Positions 24,334 through 33,195 of a stretch of DNA of 64,000 nt are shown here, piece after piece. The stretch is from Arthrobacter sp. Lineage in GTDB: Bacteria > Actinomycetota > Actinomycetes > Actinomycetales > Micrococcaceae. Under the pieces are notes generated by a model. The model saw nothing but the letters and a program-made list of their open reading frames with translations, was not told the DNA's origin and ran no database searches. The DNA lies in NCBI GenBank assembly GCA_023264815.1, contig JAHFUZ010000005.1, forward strand, positions 1 through 64,000, in the 5' to 3' direction. Both the position numbers and the translations under genes were made by a program. Numbering within the stretch: position 1 is the first letter of the stretch; every line of letters begins with the position of its first letter.

Positions 24334-25275
24334 TCACGGGAGGTTGGTTCCCCGGGCTGCGATCCATAGCCCGTACCAGTCGGCCCGGGTCATGGCTTCG
24401 GCCACCCGGCCCGCGTCCGCGCACGCTGCGATCCTGGCCGGGTTCACCGTGCCGATCACGGGTGCAATGCCTGCCGGATGCTTCATCAGCCAGCCGAGGA
24501 GGATGGCCTCCCCCGAGGTGCCGTACGTCCCGGCCAGTTCGCTGACGAGGACGGCCGCGGCAGTCTCCGCCGCCGTCGGGTCTTCCGGTTCGGCCCCTGT
24601 ATACAGCCCCTTGGCCAGCGCGCCGTAGGCCTGCAGCGTGACCCCGTTGCGGGCGCAGTACTCCAGTGTGCCGTGCGGGAAGCTGTAGTCCAGCGAGTCC
24701 GCATGGTTCACCAGGACAGTACTCTCCAGCCAGGCCCGCTTCAGCAGGCTCATCTCCAGCTGGTTGGCCACCACGGGCACTTCCAGCCGGTCCTGCAGCG
24801 CCTGGATCTGCGCGCCGGACATGTTGGAGACTCCCAGTGCCCGCACTTTGCCCTCCGCCAGCAACTGTCCGACGGCGCCCGCAACCTCGCCCAGATGCGC
24901 CAGGGGGTCGGGGCGGTGCAGCAGGAGCACATCCACATAGTCCGTCTGCAGCCGCTTCAGGCTGCCGTCCACCCGCTCCAGGATGGCTCCCCGGCTCAGG
25001 TCATAATGCGTAGCCAGCCCGCGTTCGTTGAGCCGGATGCCGCACTTGGTCTGGAGCCGGATCCGGTCCCGCAGTCCGGGCATGGCAGCCAGCACTTCGC
25101 CGAAGACGGCCTCGGACTTGCCGCTGCGGTAGATGTCCGCATGGTCGAACAGGGTGATCCCCGCCGCGAGCGCGGCCTCGACGGCGGCAGCGGCCTCGTC
25201 CACATGGCCTGCGCCAAGGGGCTCCTCTGACCAGCTGCCGCCCAGGCCCATGCAGCCGTAGATGATTTCCTGCAT
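24334..25275 (-). CDS. aldo/keto reductase
   Basis: 313 residues with the AKR barrel signature. The catalytic tetrad is readable: D45 and Y50 in F-D-H-A-D-I-Y-R-S-G, K78 in L-Q-T-K-C-G-I, and the histidine in V-L-L-L-H-R-P-D near residue 120. NADPH-site residues appear near the C-terminus (P-V-I-G-T-V-N-P-A-R-I). The family reduces aldehydes and ketones with NADPH; the sequence resembles YdhF-type members. GGAAGG lies 6 nt before the ATG. It follows the GH13 gene by 40 bp on the same strand and may be a distal operon member. Confidence 0.9.
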   Translation of the reverse strand: MQEIIYGCMGLGGSWSEEPLGAGHVDEAAAAVEAALAAGITLFDHADIYRSGKSEAVFGEVLAAMPGLRDRIRLQTKCGIRLNERGLATHYDLSRGAILERVDGSLKRLQTDYVDVLLLHRPDPLAHLGEVAGAVGQLLAEGKVRALGVSNMSGAQIQALQDRLEVPVVANQLEMSLLKRAWLESTVLVNHADSLDYSFPHGTLEYCARNGVTLQAYGALAKGLYTGAEPEDPTAAETAAAVLVSELAGTYGTSGEAILLGWLMKHPAGIAPVIGTVNPARIAACADAGRVAEAMTRADWYGLWIAARGTNLP

Positions 25276-25315
25276 TAGCGGCCTTCCATCCCGGCAGCCC
25301 GCGCCAGCGGCGGCA

Positions 25316-27082
25316 TCAGCGCAGCCAGGCGGTGCTGTTGGCGGGCAGTTTGCCGTCTTCCAGCGGGGCGCTGCTGACGAGCACTGTTCCGGTGGGAAGC
25401 CCGACGGCGGTGTCCCCGAAGTTGGTCACGGACTGCCAGCCGCCGGGACGGCTGAAGTGCAGGACTTCCGGGTTGCCGGTCTCGATCCATTCCAGTTCTT
25501 CCCCGGCCTGGAGCTCCCGGCGGAGCTTCAAAGCCTTGCGGTAAAGCTCCAGGGTGGAGTTGTCGGTGCCGTCCTGGGCCTCGACCGCGTACTTGCTGAA
25601 CCAGTCCGGCTGCGGGAGGTGCGCTCCGCCATCGCCGAAGCCGAAGGAGGTCCCCTCAACCTTCCACGGCAGGGGAACGCGGCAGCCGTCACGCCCCACT
25701 TCAACGCCCTTGTTCCGGAAGAACGCCGGGTCCTGGCGTTCGGCGTCCGGAATGTCCGCCACTTCCTGCAGGCCGAGCTCCTCGCCCTGGTAGAGGTAGG
25801 CGGAGCCAGGCACTGCCAGCATCAGCAGCGTGGCGGCCCGGGCACGCCGCTCTCCCAGTTCCGCATCCAGCTGGTCTTTGGGGCCGCCGGCCAGCAGCCA
25901 GGCCTTGCCGTCCTGGCCCTTGGCGAGCTTCTTGTCCGCGGGCCCCTTGGCTGCCTTGGGCAGCCCGTAGCGGGTGGCGTGGCGGACCACGTCGTGGTTG
26001 GAGAAGACCCAGGTGGACGACGCGCCGGTTTCTTTGGCCTCGGCGAGGTTGCGGGTGATGATTTCGCGGAATTCTTCAGCGTCAAAGTCGGCCTGGAGCA
26101 GATCGAAGTTGAACGCCTGTCCCAGGCCCTGGGGGCTGGCGTAACGGGCGCGGCGGGTGGCGTGGACCCAGGCCTCGGCCACCGCGGTGCGCGGCGGGTT
26201 GTACTCGTTGAACACCTCGCGCCACTCGACATAGATGTCATGCACTTCGTCGCGGTCCCAGAAGGGGTGCGAGCCGTCGTCGAACCCGTCCGTGCCGCTG
26301 TTCGCCTCGGTCAGCTCAACCTTGGACAGCAGCGGTTCGGTCAGGTCCTTGGTCAGGGCGTGGGCCACATCCACCCGGAAGCCGTCCACGCCGCGGTCGG
26401 ACCAGAAGCGCAGGGTTTTCAGGAAGTCGTCGCGGATTTCGCGGTTGGCCCAGTTCAGGTCAGGCTGCTCCTTCGCGAAGATGTGCAGGTACCACTGGCC
26501 GGGCGTCCCGTCGGGTTCGGTGATGCGCTCCCATGCGGGTCCGCCGAAGACGGAATCCCAGTCCGACGGCGGCTGGTCGCCGTTCTCGCCCAGCCCGTCG
26601 CGGAAGATATAGCGTTCACGCGCGGCAGAGCCCTTGGGTGCGGCAAGAGCCTCCTTGAACCATTCGTGCCGGTTCGAGGAGTGGTTGGGGACGATGTCAG
26701 CGATCAGCTTGATGCCGGCGCCGTGCAGTGCCTTGGCCATCTCATCAAAATCGGCCAGCGTGCCCAGTTTGGGGTCCACGTCGCGGTAGTCGTCCACGTC
26801 GTACCCGCCATCGGCGAGCGCCGACGGGTAGAACGGGCTCAGCCACACGGCGTCGATGCCCAGAGCCTTGAGGTACGGGACCTTGGCAGTGATGCCCTTG
26901 ATGTCGCCGAGGCCGTCACCGTTGGAATCGGCGAAGCTGCGCGGGTAGATCTGGTAGACAGCGGCCTGGCGCCACCAGTTGGGGTCGGCAGCGAGATCTG
27001 AATCGGACAGGGTTGCCAGCGTGGCAGTGGTGGACAAAGGATGATCCTTTTCAATTGGTGGGTTTGTTGCTGGTGGATTCAT
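25316..27082 (-). CDS. GH13 alpha-glucosidase (oligo-glucosidase type)
   Basis: 588 residues. The GH13 regions are intact: D-I-V-P-N-H at about 129, nucleophile D238 in G-F-R-V-D-V-A, acid/base E303 in V-A-E-A-W-V, and D364 in S-N-H-D-V. No signal peptide is present, so it acts in the cytoplasm on imported alpha-glucosides; length and motifs fit alpha-glucosidase/oligo-1,6-glucosidase. The ATG listed has no good ribosome-binding site; a TTG 15 codons later (27035-27037) has AAGGAT 6 nt before it and may be the real start. It is the last gene of the binding-protein/permease operon, 4 bp behind permease 2. Confidence 0.9.
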   Translation of the reverse strand: MNPPATNPPIEKDHPLSTTATLATLSDSDLAADPNWWRQAAVYQIYPRSFADSNGDGLGDIKGITAKVPYLKALGIDAVWLSPFYPSALADGGYDVDDYRDVDPKLGTLADFDEMAKALHGAGIKLIADIVPNHSSNRHEWFKEALAAPKGSAARERYIFRDGLGENGDQPPSDWDSVFGGPAWERITEPDGTPGQWYLHIFAKEQPDLNWANREIRDDFLKTLRFWSDRGVDGFRVDVAHALTKDLTEPLLSKVELTEANSGTDGFDDGSHPFWDRDEVHDIYVEWREVFNEYNPPRTAVAEAWVHATRRARYASPQGLGQAFNFDLLQADFDAEEFREIITRNLAEAKETGASSTWVFSNHDVVRHATRYGLPKAAKGPADKKLAKGQDGKAWLLAGGPKDQLDAELGERRARAATLLMLAVPGSAYLYQGEELGLQEVADIPDAERQDPAFFRNKGVEVGRDGCRVPLPWKVEGTSFGFGDGGAHLPQPDWFSKYAVEAQDGTDNSTLELYRKALKLRRELQAGEELEWIETGNPEVLHFSRPGGWQSVTNFGDTAVGLPTGTVLVSSAPLEDGKLPANSTAWLR

Positions 27083-27086
27083 AAAG

Positions 27087-27971
27087 CTATTTGACGGCGC
27101 CTCGCATGACTCCGGACAGTACCCAACGCTGGGCGAGGATGTAAACCACCAACGTGGGTGCCATGGCCATCAGGTACGACGCGAATGCGAGGCTGTAGTT
27201 GGTGTTGAACTCGCCCTGGAACAGCATCTGGACCACGGGGAGGGTCTGCAGGGCCGGGTCGGCGATCATCATCTGAGGGAGCAGGAAGTCGTTCCACGAG
27301 CCGAGGAAGGCGAAGATGCCCACGGTGGCGTTCATCGGCGCCAGCAGCGGAAAGATGATCCTGCGGAAGACCTGCCACGTGGTGGCGCCGTCCATCCTTG
27401 CAGATTCTTCCAGTTCCACCGGGATGGAGCGGACAAACGCTATGTACAGCAGGGTATTAAAGGAGATGCCGCCGAGCACGTGCAGGAAAACCACGCCGGC
27501 CGGGTTGTCCAGGCCCAGGATCGCCGTCTGTTTGATCAGCGGCAGGATGATGACCGGGAACGGGATGAACATGGCCGAGAGCAGGTAGACGAACGAGCCG
27601 CGGAAGAACCGGTGGTTCCAGTTCCGGGCGATGGCGTAGGCAACCAGGGAGCTGGAGGCCAGTGCCCCGAGCACGCTGAACACCGTAACGAACGCCGTGG
27701 ACATAAACGCCCGCGCGAAGCCGGTGGCAACATAGGCTTCCGCAAAGTTGTCCCAGTTCATGGGGTTGGGCCAGGCCAGCCCGGTTCCGGTGCCCACCTG
27801 ATCCGGGGACTTCAGCGCCATCGCCAGGGTGAAGTAAAGGGGCAGGAGCACTGTCAGGGAGGCCACCAGCATCAGCGCGGTGAGCCACCAGTTGATCTTG
27901 TAGCCCTCAGGTGCGGAGGTGCGCGGTGCGCGCGTACGGGTGGTGCGCTGTGGAAGCAGTGATGCGGTCAT
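27087..27971 (-). CDS. sugar ABC transporter permease 2 (MalG type)
   Basis: 294 residues from ATG at 27969-27971, which overlaps the stop of permease 1 (TAATG). Six hydrophobic helices are visible. The EAA loop contacting the ATPase reads E-E-S-A-R-M-D-G-A-T-T-W-Q-V-F-R-R-I near residue 203. It pairs with permease 1 to form the membrane channel of a CUT1 importer, here for an alpha-glucoside as judged from the adjacent GH13 gene. An upstream extension of the open frame is a shadow of permease 1. Confidence 0.92.
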   Translation of the reverse strand: MTASLLPQRTTRTRAPRTSAPEGYKINWWLTALMLVASLTVLLPLYFTLAMALKSPDQVGTGTGLAWPNPMNWDNFAEAYVATGFARAFMSTAFVTVFSVLGALASSSLVAYAIARNWNHRFFRGSFVYLLSAMFIPFPVIILPLIKQTAILGLDNPAGVVFLHVLGGISFNTLLYIAFVRSIPVELEESARMDGATTWQVFRRIIFPLLAPMNATVGIFAFLGSWNDFLLPQMMIADPALQTLPVVQMLFQGEFNTNYSLAFASYLMAMAPTLVVYILAQRWVLSGVMRGAVK

Positions 27972-28933
27972 TAGAGTGCAACCCCCCGGCGCTGGATGAG
28001 GCGCAGCTGGATGATGGAGATCAGCAGGGTGATCAGGAAGTAGATGACGGCGTTGGCCATCTGGTACGAGTAGTCGCCGCCGGTGAAGCCGGAGAAGATC
28101 CGCATGGCCACGGACTGGGTGGCCATTCCGGGGCCGCCGCCGGTGAGGCCCACGATGATCTCGTATGTGCCCAGGAACCCCTTGAACCCGAGGATCACGT
28201 TGATGACCAGGTAGCCCAGGATCAGCGGCAGCGTCAGGCTGAGCAGCTGCCGGAAGTTTCCGGCCCCGTCCAGGTCTGCCGCCTCGTAGACCTCGGCGGG
28301 GACGCTTTGGAGTCCGGCGAGGTAAATGATGGTGGCGCCTGGCGCAGCCTGCCACACGGTCACCAGCACAATGGCCAGCCAGGCGAGGTTCTCGTTGGCC
28401 AGGATGCTGGTGGCCAGCGGCGTGAACCCAAGCCGCTCAGCGAGCACCGGCAGGGTGTTGGAGAACAGGTAGTTGAACACGAAGGACACCACCAGGGCCG
28501 AGAGCACCATGGGGATGAAGAAGACGGTGCGGATGCCGGTCCGCCACTTGATTTTGGCGTTAAGTCCCAGCGCGATCGCGAGGGCCACGACGTTGACCAC
28601 CACGGTGGCGGTCAGGGCGAAGACGAACGTGAAGATGTAGGACTGCAGGATGGCCGGGTCCTTGAAGATGTTCACGTAGTTGGCGAACCCGATGAACTTC
28701 CAGTCGCCGTAGCCGGCGTAGTTGGTCAGGCTGAAAAAGACGCCCACCAGTGCCGGCAACGTGATGAAGAACGCGAACAGCGCCAGTACCGGCACCACCA
28801 TCCAGTAATAGGTGGGATCGATGCGGCGAGGTGCCCTCGTCACGGCGGATGTGGTGGTTGCTGCCGGTACGGCGCGGGCTGATGCCACGGCTGCGGAGGT
28901 TGTCATGGGGTCCCCTGGAATGGTGGTGGGCAT
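27971..28933 (-). CDS. sugar ABC transporter permease 1 (MalF type)
   Basis: 320 residues from ATG at 28931-28933, overlapping the stop of the binding-protein gene (TGATG). A second ATG nine codons later (28904-28906) follows AGGGGA and is a credible alternative. Six helices, with the EAA loop Y-E-A-A-D-L-D-G-A-G-N-F-R-Q-L-L near residue 225. Together with permease 2 it forms the channel of a CUT1 sugar importer. Confidence 0.92.
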   Translation of the reverse strand: MPTTIPGDPMTTSAAVASARAVPAATTTSAVTRAPRRIDPTYYWMVVPVLALFAFFITLPALVGVFFSLTNYAGYGDWKFIGFANYVNIFKDPAILQSYIFTFVFALTATVVVNVVALAIALGLNAKIKWRTGIRTVFFIPMVLSALVVSFVFNYLFSNTLPVLAERLGFTPLATSILANENLAWLAIVLVTVWQAAPGATIIYLAGLQSVPAEVYEAADLDGAGNFRQLLSLTLPLILGYLVINVILGFKGFLGTYEIIVGLTGGGPGMATQSVAMRIFSGFTGGDYSYQMANAVIYFLITLLISIIQLRLIQRRGVAL

Positions 28934-30252
28934 CAGACGGCCGTCCTTTCGGCAACGCGGCGCCATTCGTCGTCGAGCGCTGCAAGGAACTGGTCCCCGT
29001 TCCTGCTGTAGACAAAGGATTGGATGTAGTTGTGCAGCGGCACCGATGGCGGGAAGTACGTGGCGGCTCCCTGGTAGAAGCGGGCGTTGCTGACGGATTC
29101 CGCCAGGCCGGTGATCTGCGGGTTGGTCACGGGAGGCGCGCCTTTGAGGGGCGAGAAGGCAGCGTGCTTTTCGTTATAGGCGTTCACCACCGCTGGTTCC
29201 ATCAGGTAGGCCACAAAGCGCCGGGCTGCGGCCATGTTCGGGGTGTTGCGGGTGATGGACAGAGCCATGTCCACGTTGACCCGGGCCTTGGTGTCGGCCG
29301 GGTTGTTGGTCGCCGGGAGCGGGAAAGTGCCCAGCCGGACCTCCTTATTGGCGGCCACCAGCGGGGACAGGGCCCACGGCCCTTGGAGGTACATGGCGGC
29401 CTGCCCCTTGGCGAAGGCGGCGTTTCCGTCGGAGTAGTTCTTGCTGCTGGCACCGTTTTGGGAGAAGGACGCCAGCTGGAGCATCCGGGGCAGCACGGGC
29501 CGGAAGTTGGAGGTGAAGGATTCGGCGGCGGCGGCGCTGACGTCGGCGCCCTTGGCGTTGAGGCTGCCGAAGAATTCCGCTGTGTCCAGGACCCCGCCGG
29601 AGACGTAGTCGAACATGCCTTGGGCAAGGGTCCAGGGGTCTTTGAAAGTCCCGTAGATCGGCGTGATGCCGGCGGCCCTGAATGTCTCGCAGGCGGCGGT
29701 AAACGCGTCCCAGGTGGTGGGGACGGCTACACCGTGTGCGTCGAAGATGTCCCGGTTGTAGATCACTCCGGCTGCGGCCAAGGAGAAGGGCAGGGCGCTG
29801 ATTTCGTGGCCGTTGTACTGGCCCCACGAGTTGACCAGGTCCTGGATCTGGGGATCCACGGTGGACGCTTCGGGGAGCTCGGAGAGATCGGCGAAGATGC
29901 CCTTGCGAACGAAATCCCCGGTGGCCTGGGCAAAACCGCGGGTCACAACATCCGGCGGATCGTTGCGGACCAGGCCAGGCACGAAGTTTCCCTCGTTGAA
30001 GTCCTGGATGACGTGGATGTCCGGGTTGAGTGCCTCGAAATCCCTAATGACCTGGTTGAAGTAGCCCACCACTTCCGGTTTGTTCTGCATGAACCGGAGT
30101 GTGGTCACGGCGCCTTGTTCCGTGGGACCGGCAGCGCAGCCGGTGACTGGGACCACTGCTGCCGCGCCGGCCAGGCTGGCCATCCGGAGCAGGGAACGCC
30201 GGCTCAGTGTCCGGCTGGCCGAGGTGGGGCCCGCCGTCGACCATCCCTTCAC
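28933..30252 (-). CDS. sugar-binding lipoprotein of ABC importer (Tat type)
   Basis: 439 residues from a GTG at 30250-30252. The signal sequence has twin arginines at 18-19 (S-R-R-S-L-L-R), a hydrophobic core and lipobox V-T-G-C (C39), so it is probably exported folded by Tat and lipidated. The rest is a family-1 extracellular solute-binding protein. The open frame extends to an ATG at 30364-30366 without ribosome-binding site, which would put the twin arginines at residue 56, too far from the start. The chosen GTG overlaps the stop of a short upstream frame. It captures the alpha-glucoside for the two permeases downstream. Confidence 0.85.
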   Translation of the reverse strand: MKGWSTAGPTSASRTLSRRSLLRMASLAGAAAVVPVTGCAAGPTEQGAVTTLRFMQNKPEVVGYFNQVIRDFEALNPDIHVIQDFNEGNFVPGLVRNDPPDVVTRGFAQATGDFVRKGIFADLSELPEASTVDPQIQDLVNSWGQYNGHEISALPFSLAAAGVIYNRDIFDAHGVAVPTTWDAFTAACETFRAAGITPIYGTFKDPWTLAQGMFDYVSGGVLDTAEFFGSLNAKGADVSAAAAESFTSNFRPVLPRMLQLASFSQNGASSKNYSDGNAAFAKGQAAMYLQGPWALSPLVAANKEVRLGTFPLPATNNPADTKARVNVDMALSITRNTPNMAAARRFVAYLMEPAVVNAYNEKHAAFSPLKGAPPVTNPQITGLAESVSNARFYQGAATYFPPSVPLHNYIQSFVYSRNGDQFLAALDDEWRRVAERTAV

Positions 30253-30350
30253 AGCGCGCGGGCCGTTGTGGCGGGTATAACGCTGTGGAAACCGGGGCGG
30301 CAGGCGTGCTGTGCTGGCAACGGCGGAAAGGGCATGGGGGCGCGTTTCAC
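30249..30350 (-). CDS. possible 33-residue leader peptide
   Basis: A GTG (30348-30350) stands 5 nt after a good AGGAG; the frame ends in a TGA that overlaps the preferred GTG start of the binding protein (GTGA). The peptide is proline- and alanine-rich and looks like no known family. It may be a coupling leader, or chance. Confidence 0.35.
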   Translation of the reverse strand: MKRAPMPFPPLPAQHACRPGFHSVIPATTARAL

Positions 30351-30413
30351 GGTTGCTCCTTTGCATGGGAAGGGGGATGGGGTAGCGGACGCGATGACAG
30401 CCGGCCGGGCTAT

Positions 30414-30449
30414 TTATTTGGAATCTAAATTTAGTTCCTCAAGTATTAT
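30414..30449. promoter_or_regulatory. divergent promoters with ROK operator
   Basis: The palindrome CTAAATTTAG (30425-30434) has weaker outer symmetry. On the minus strand TTGAGG (30437-30442), 17 bp, AAATAA (30414-30419) fits the sugar operon promoter; on the plus strand TATTAT (30444-30449) fits the ROK promoter. The palindrome lies in the spacer of both. Confidence 0.55.
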
Positions 30450-30478
30450 GTGGTGCAAGACACAGGGAGGTCAACAGC

Positions 30479-31681
30479 ATGTCGGAAATAACGTCGGCAA
30501 CACCCCAGCTGCTGCGCCGCGTGAGCGCCGGTGCCGTGCTGGACTTCCTGCGGGCCTCAAAGGCGGTCACTGTCACTGAGGTCATGGACGCCACCGGACT
30601 GACCCGCGCCACCGCCATCTCCGTCTGTGAGGAACTCATGGACAGGGGCTGGATCCGCGAGCTGGAAAACCAGCGGGCGCACGGCGGGTACCAGAAGGGC
30701 CGCCCTGCCCGCCGCTTTGAACTCAACGAACGGGCCGGCTTTGTCCTGGGCATGGACGTGGGCATCCTCAAGGCCACCGTGGTGGTGTCCGATCTGCGCG
30801 GCAAGGCACTGGGCCGGGCCAGCCAGCCCTTCCCCGAGGCTGAAATATCAGCTGCGGAGCGCATCGCCGGCATTGACCAGGCCGCCATGATGGCGCTGCG
30901 CGGAGTGGGCGCATCCCCGGACGACGTCCTGGCCGTTTGCGCCGGGGTAGCTGCCCCGGTGGACCGCAACGGCAAGGTGCTGGTGACCCAGCACTTTTGG
31001 GGCCTGTTCGACGTCGGGCTGAAGAAGGCCCTCCATGACCGCCACGGCTGGACCGTCCTGCTGGAAAACGATGCCAACCTCGCCGCCCTGGGTGACCGCT
31101 GGCGCGGAGCTGCAGCGGGCGTGGACGACGTGGTGGTGATCCTCGCCAGCGAACGCCTGGGTTCGGGAGTCATCGACGGCGGGCGCCTGCTGCACGGCCG
31201 CGGCGGAGGTGCCGGGGAGCTCGCCTTCCTCGAGCATATGGACGGCGTGGGAGACACGTTCGGCATCGCCGCGATGGCCAGGACATGGGCGGCCGAAGCC
31301 CTGGCCGGCAAAGCCAAAACGTCGCTGCGGGAGTTCGGCGCCGGAGGCGTTGAGGCCGAACAGGTCTTCGACGCCGCCGCCGCCGGGGATGCAGTAGCCA
31401 CGAAAATCCTCGACCGCCTTGCCGACAGGATGGCCAGGGTCATCGGCGCTGTGGCCACCATGGTCAATCCCGAGCTGGTGGTCATCGGGGGCGCTGTGGC
31501 CAACTCCGCAGGCGTGCTGCTTGGCCCCATCACCGAACGCCTCACGGACTACACAGCTACTCCCCCGCGGGTGGCGGTCTCGCCCCTGGGCGATTCAGTG
31601 GTGACGGTGGGCGCGGTCCGGTGCGCCCTGGACTACGTGGAAAAGAACAGCCTGGACCTCGAGCTTGCGGCGGGCGCCTGA
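30479..31681 (+). CDS. ROK-family sugar-responsive repressor
   Basis: 400 residues. An N-terminal winged helix (about 15-75; V-T-V-T-E-V-M-D-A-T-G-L-T-R-A-T) precedes a ROK sugar-kinase-like domain with G-M-D-V-G near residue 94, a N-D-A-N-L-A motif near 200 and G-G-G-A-G-E-L-A-F near 240. The usual zinc-binding C-x-C-G-x-x-G-C after the E-L region is missing. ROK regulators bind the imported sugar or its phosphate and release the operator. GGAGGT lies 7 nt before the ATG. It is divergent from the alpha-glucoside operon, its probable target. Confidence 0.9.
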   Translation: MSEITSATPQLLRRVSAGAVLDFLRASKAVTVTEVMDATGLTRATAISVCEELMDRGWIRELENQRAHGGYQKGRPARRFELNERAGFVLGMDVGILKATVVVSDLRGKALGRASQPFPEAEISAAERIAGIDQAAMMALRGVGASPDDVLAVCAGVAAPVDRNGKVLVTQHFWGLFDVGLKKALHDRHGWTVLLENDANLAALGDRWRGAAAGVDDVVVILASERLGSGVIDGGRLLHGRGGGAGELAFLEHMDGVGDTFGIAAMARTWAAEALAGKAKTSLREFGAGGVEAEQVFDAAAAGDAVATKILDRLADRMARVIGAVATMVNPELVVIGGAVANSAGVLLGPITERLTDYTATPPRVAVSPLGDSVVTVGAVRCALDYVEKNSLDLELAAGA

Positions 31682-31818
31682 TCCCCTCGCTGCCCCGCGG
31701 CCGCGGCCCCGGAGATCGGCCCGGGACTCGTTCCGGAGGCGGCCGTCCAGGAGTTCGGCATGCAGGCGGCCCATCTATTCCTTGACCAGCGCCGCCTTCA
31801 GCGGCGGCGCGTCCTTCC

Positions 31819-32469
31819 TCAGGGTTCCAGGGCCGCCGCGATGGGCAGGGTGCCGTCGCGGAATTCGATAGTCCGCCCCGCTGTCTCGGGCAGGTCCAGC
31901 ACCGCCGCCGCCACGCTGGCCGTGTTGCTGCGGGACGTTGCCCCGTCGCCGTCCTGCGGCGGGTTGACCTCGATCAGGCCGGTGCCCGGTTGGTCCGTCA
32001 GGGCCCCGGGGCCCAGGATGGTCCATGCCAGCCGGGTGCCGCGGAGGTAGTCATCGGCCGCCGCCTTGGCTTCCGCGTAGGCGAAGAAGGAATGGTCTGC
32101 CGGGACGCCGTGGTTGCGGCCCGCGCCCAGGTAGGACACCATGACGTAACGCCCGACGCCGGCCTCTGACGCCGCGTCCATGGACCGGATGGCGGCGTCA
32201 CGGTCCACCGCGTAGGTGCGTTCGGGGTTGCCGCCGCCGGCACCGGCTGACCAGACCACGGCGTCGTGGCCGCTGATGGCCGCGGCGATTTCCGCCGTCG
32301 TCGAGTTTTCAATATCAAGGACCGACGGCGTTGCCCCCGTCGCGGCGACGTCTGCCGCATGGTCCGGGTTGCGGATGATCGAAGTGACACTGTGGCCCTC
32401 TGTGGCCAGGAGCGTGGACAGGTGGAGGGCTACTTTGCCGTGGCCGCCGATGATAACGATGCGGGTCAT
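31819..32469 (-). CDS. NAD(P)-binding SDR-type protein
   Basis: 216 residues with the Rossmann motif G-G-H-G-K-V-A at residue 8 and an atypical-SDR layout: V-V-W-S-A-G-A near 70, R-Y-V-M-V-S-Y near 107, and Y-A-E-A-K-A-A-A-D near 131. It resembles NmrA/YwnB-type NAD(P)H-binding proteins that act as redox sensors or epimerase-like enzymes. Substrate unknown. The 137 bp upstream of its stop, towards the ROK gene, hold nothing recognisable. Confidence 0.83.
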   Translation of the reverse strand: MTRIVIIGGHGKVALHLSTLLATEGHSVTSIIRNPDHAADVAATGATPSVLDIENSTTAEIAAAISGHDAVVWSAGAGGGNPERTYAVDRDAAIRSMDAASEAGVGRYVMVSYLGAGRNHGVPADHSFFAYAEAKAAADDYLRGTRLAWTILGPGALTDQPGTGLIEVNPPQDGDGATSRSNTASVAAAVLDLPETAGRTIEFRDGTLPIAAALEP

Positions 32470-32531
32470 GCCCCCATTCTGCCCCTCCCGGGCCGGAAGA
32501 CCCCGCGGGGGCGCGGGCCACGGCTGCGGGA

Positions 32532-33089
32532 TCAGCGCACCACGCGGTACCGGAGGTACACCACGCCGTTGCTGAACCGCCGCTCTTCCAGGAGTTCAAG
32601 CCGGAGGCCGAGGCCCTCGGGCAGGAACCGCTTGCCGCCGCCCACCACCACCGGGCCCAGGAAGATGCTGCATTCGTCCACCAGCCCCGCCTGAAGGGCC
32701 GCGGCGGCCAGGGTGGGCCCGCCAATGCCGATCCGCCGGTCGGTGTCCGCGATCATGCGGCGGACGGCCTCAGGGTCGAAGGTCCGCTCGATCCTGGTCC
32801 GGGCCGTGGAGGCCACAGGCAGGGTGGTGGAATAGACAACCTTGTCTATCCCCTGCCAGATCCGCGCAAAATCCTTCATGACCTCCGGCTCATCCGTGGT
32901 GTCCAGGGTGTCCCAGACCGACATGACCTCGTACATGCGGCGGCCGAAAAGGTACGTGCTGATGTCCTGCTGGAGGTCATTGACGAAGGCATGGACTTCC
33001 TCGTCCGGCTCACTGAAGTCGAAGTTGCCGTCCCGGTCCGCGATGTACCCGTCGAGGGACGCGATGCTGGAGTAGATGAGCTGGCCCAT
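32532..33089 (-). CDS. dihydrofolate-reductase-like (RibD C-terminal) protein
   Basis: 185 residues of the RibD_C family: S-I-A-S-L-D-G-Y-I-A-D at the N-terminus, L-F-G-R-R-M-Y-E near residue 46, and I-G-I-G-G-P-T-L-A near 121 (NADPH site). Such proteins share the DHFR fold but are usually not true DHFRs; many reduce unknown pterin- or pyrimidine-like compounds. A true DHFR is encoded at 11425-12009. A weak CACAAT hexamer lies 6 nt before the ATG. Confidence 0.85.
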   Translation of the reverse strand: MGQLIYSSIASLDGYIADRDGNFDFSEPDEEVHAFVNDLQQDISTYLFGRRMYEVMSVWDTLDTTDEPEVMKDFARIWQGIDKVVYSTTLPVASTARTRIERTFDPEAVRRMIADTDRRIGIGGPTLAAAALQAGLVDECSIFLGPVVVGGGKRFLPEGLGLRLELLEERRFSNGVVYLRYRVVR

Positions 33090-33195
33090 CCGTCCATTGT
33101 GCCGTCGTCGTCCGTGGCTGAATAGGCGCCCCCCTCGGCATCGAGCGGCGAGGTCCCGGCGGTAAGGCGCCAGCTGAGCGGCGAGAACCCACTCC

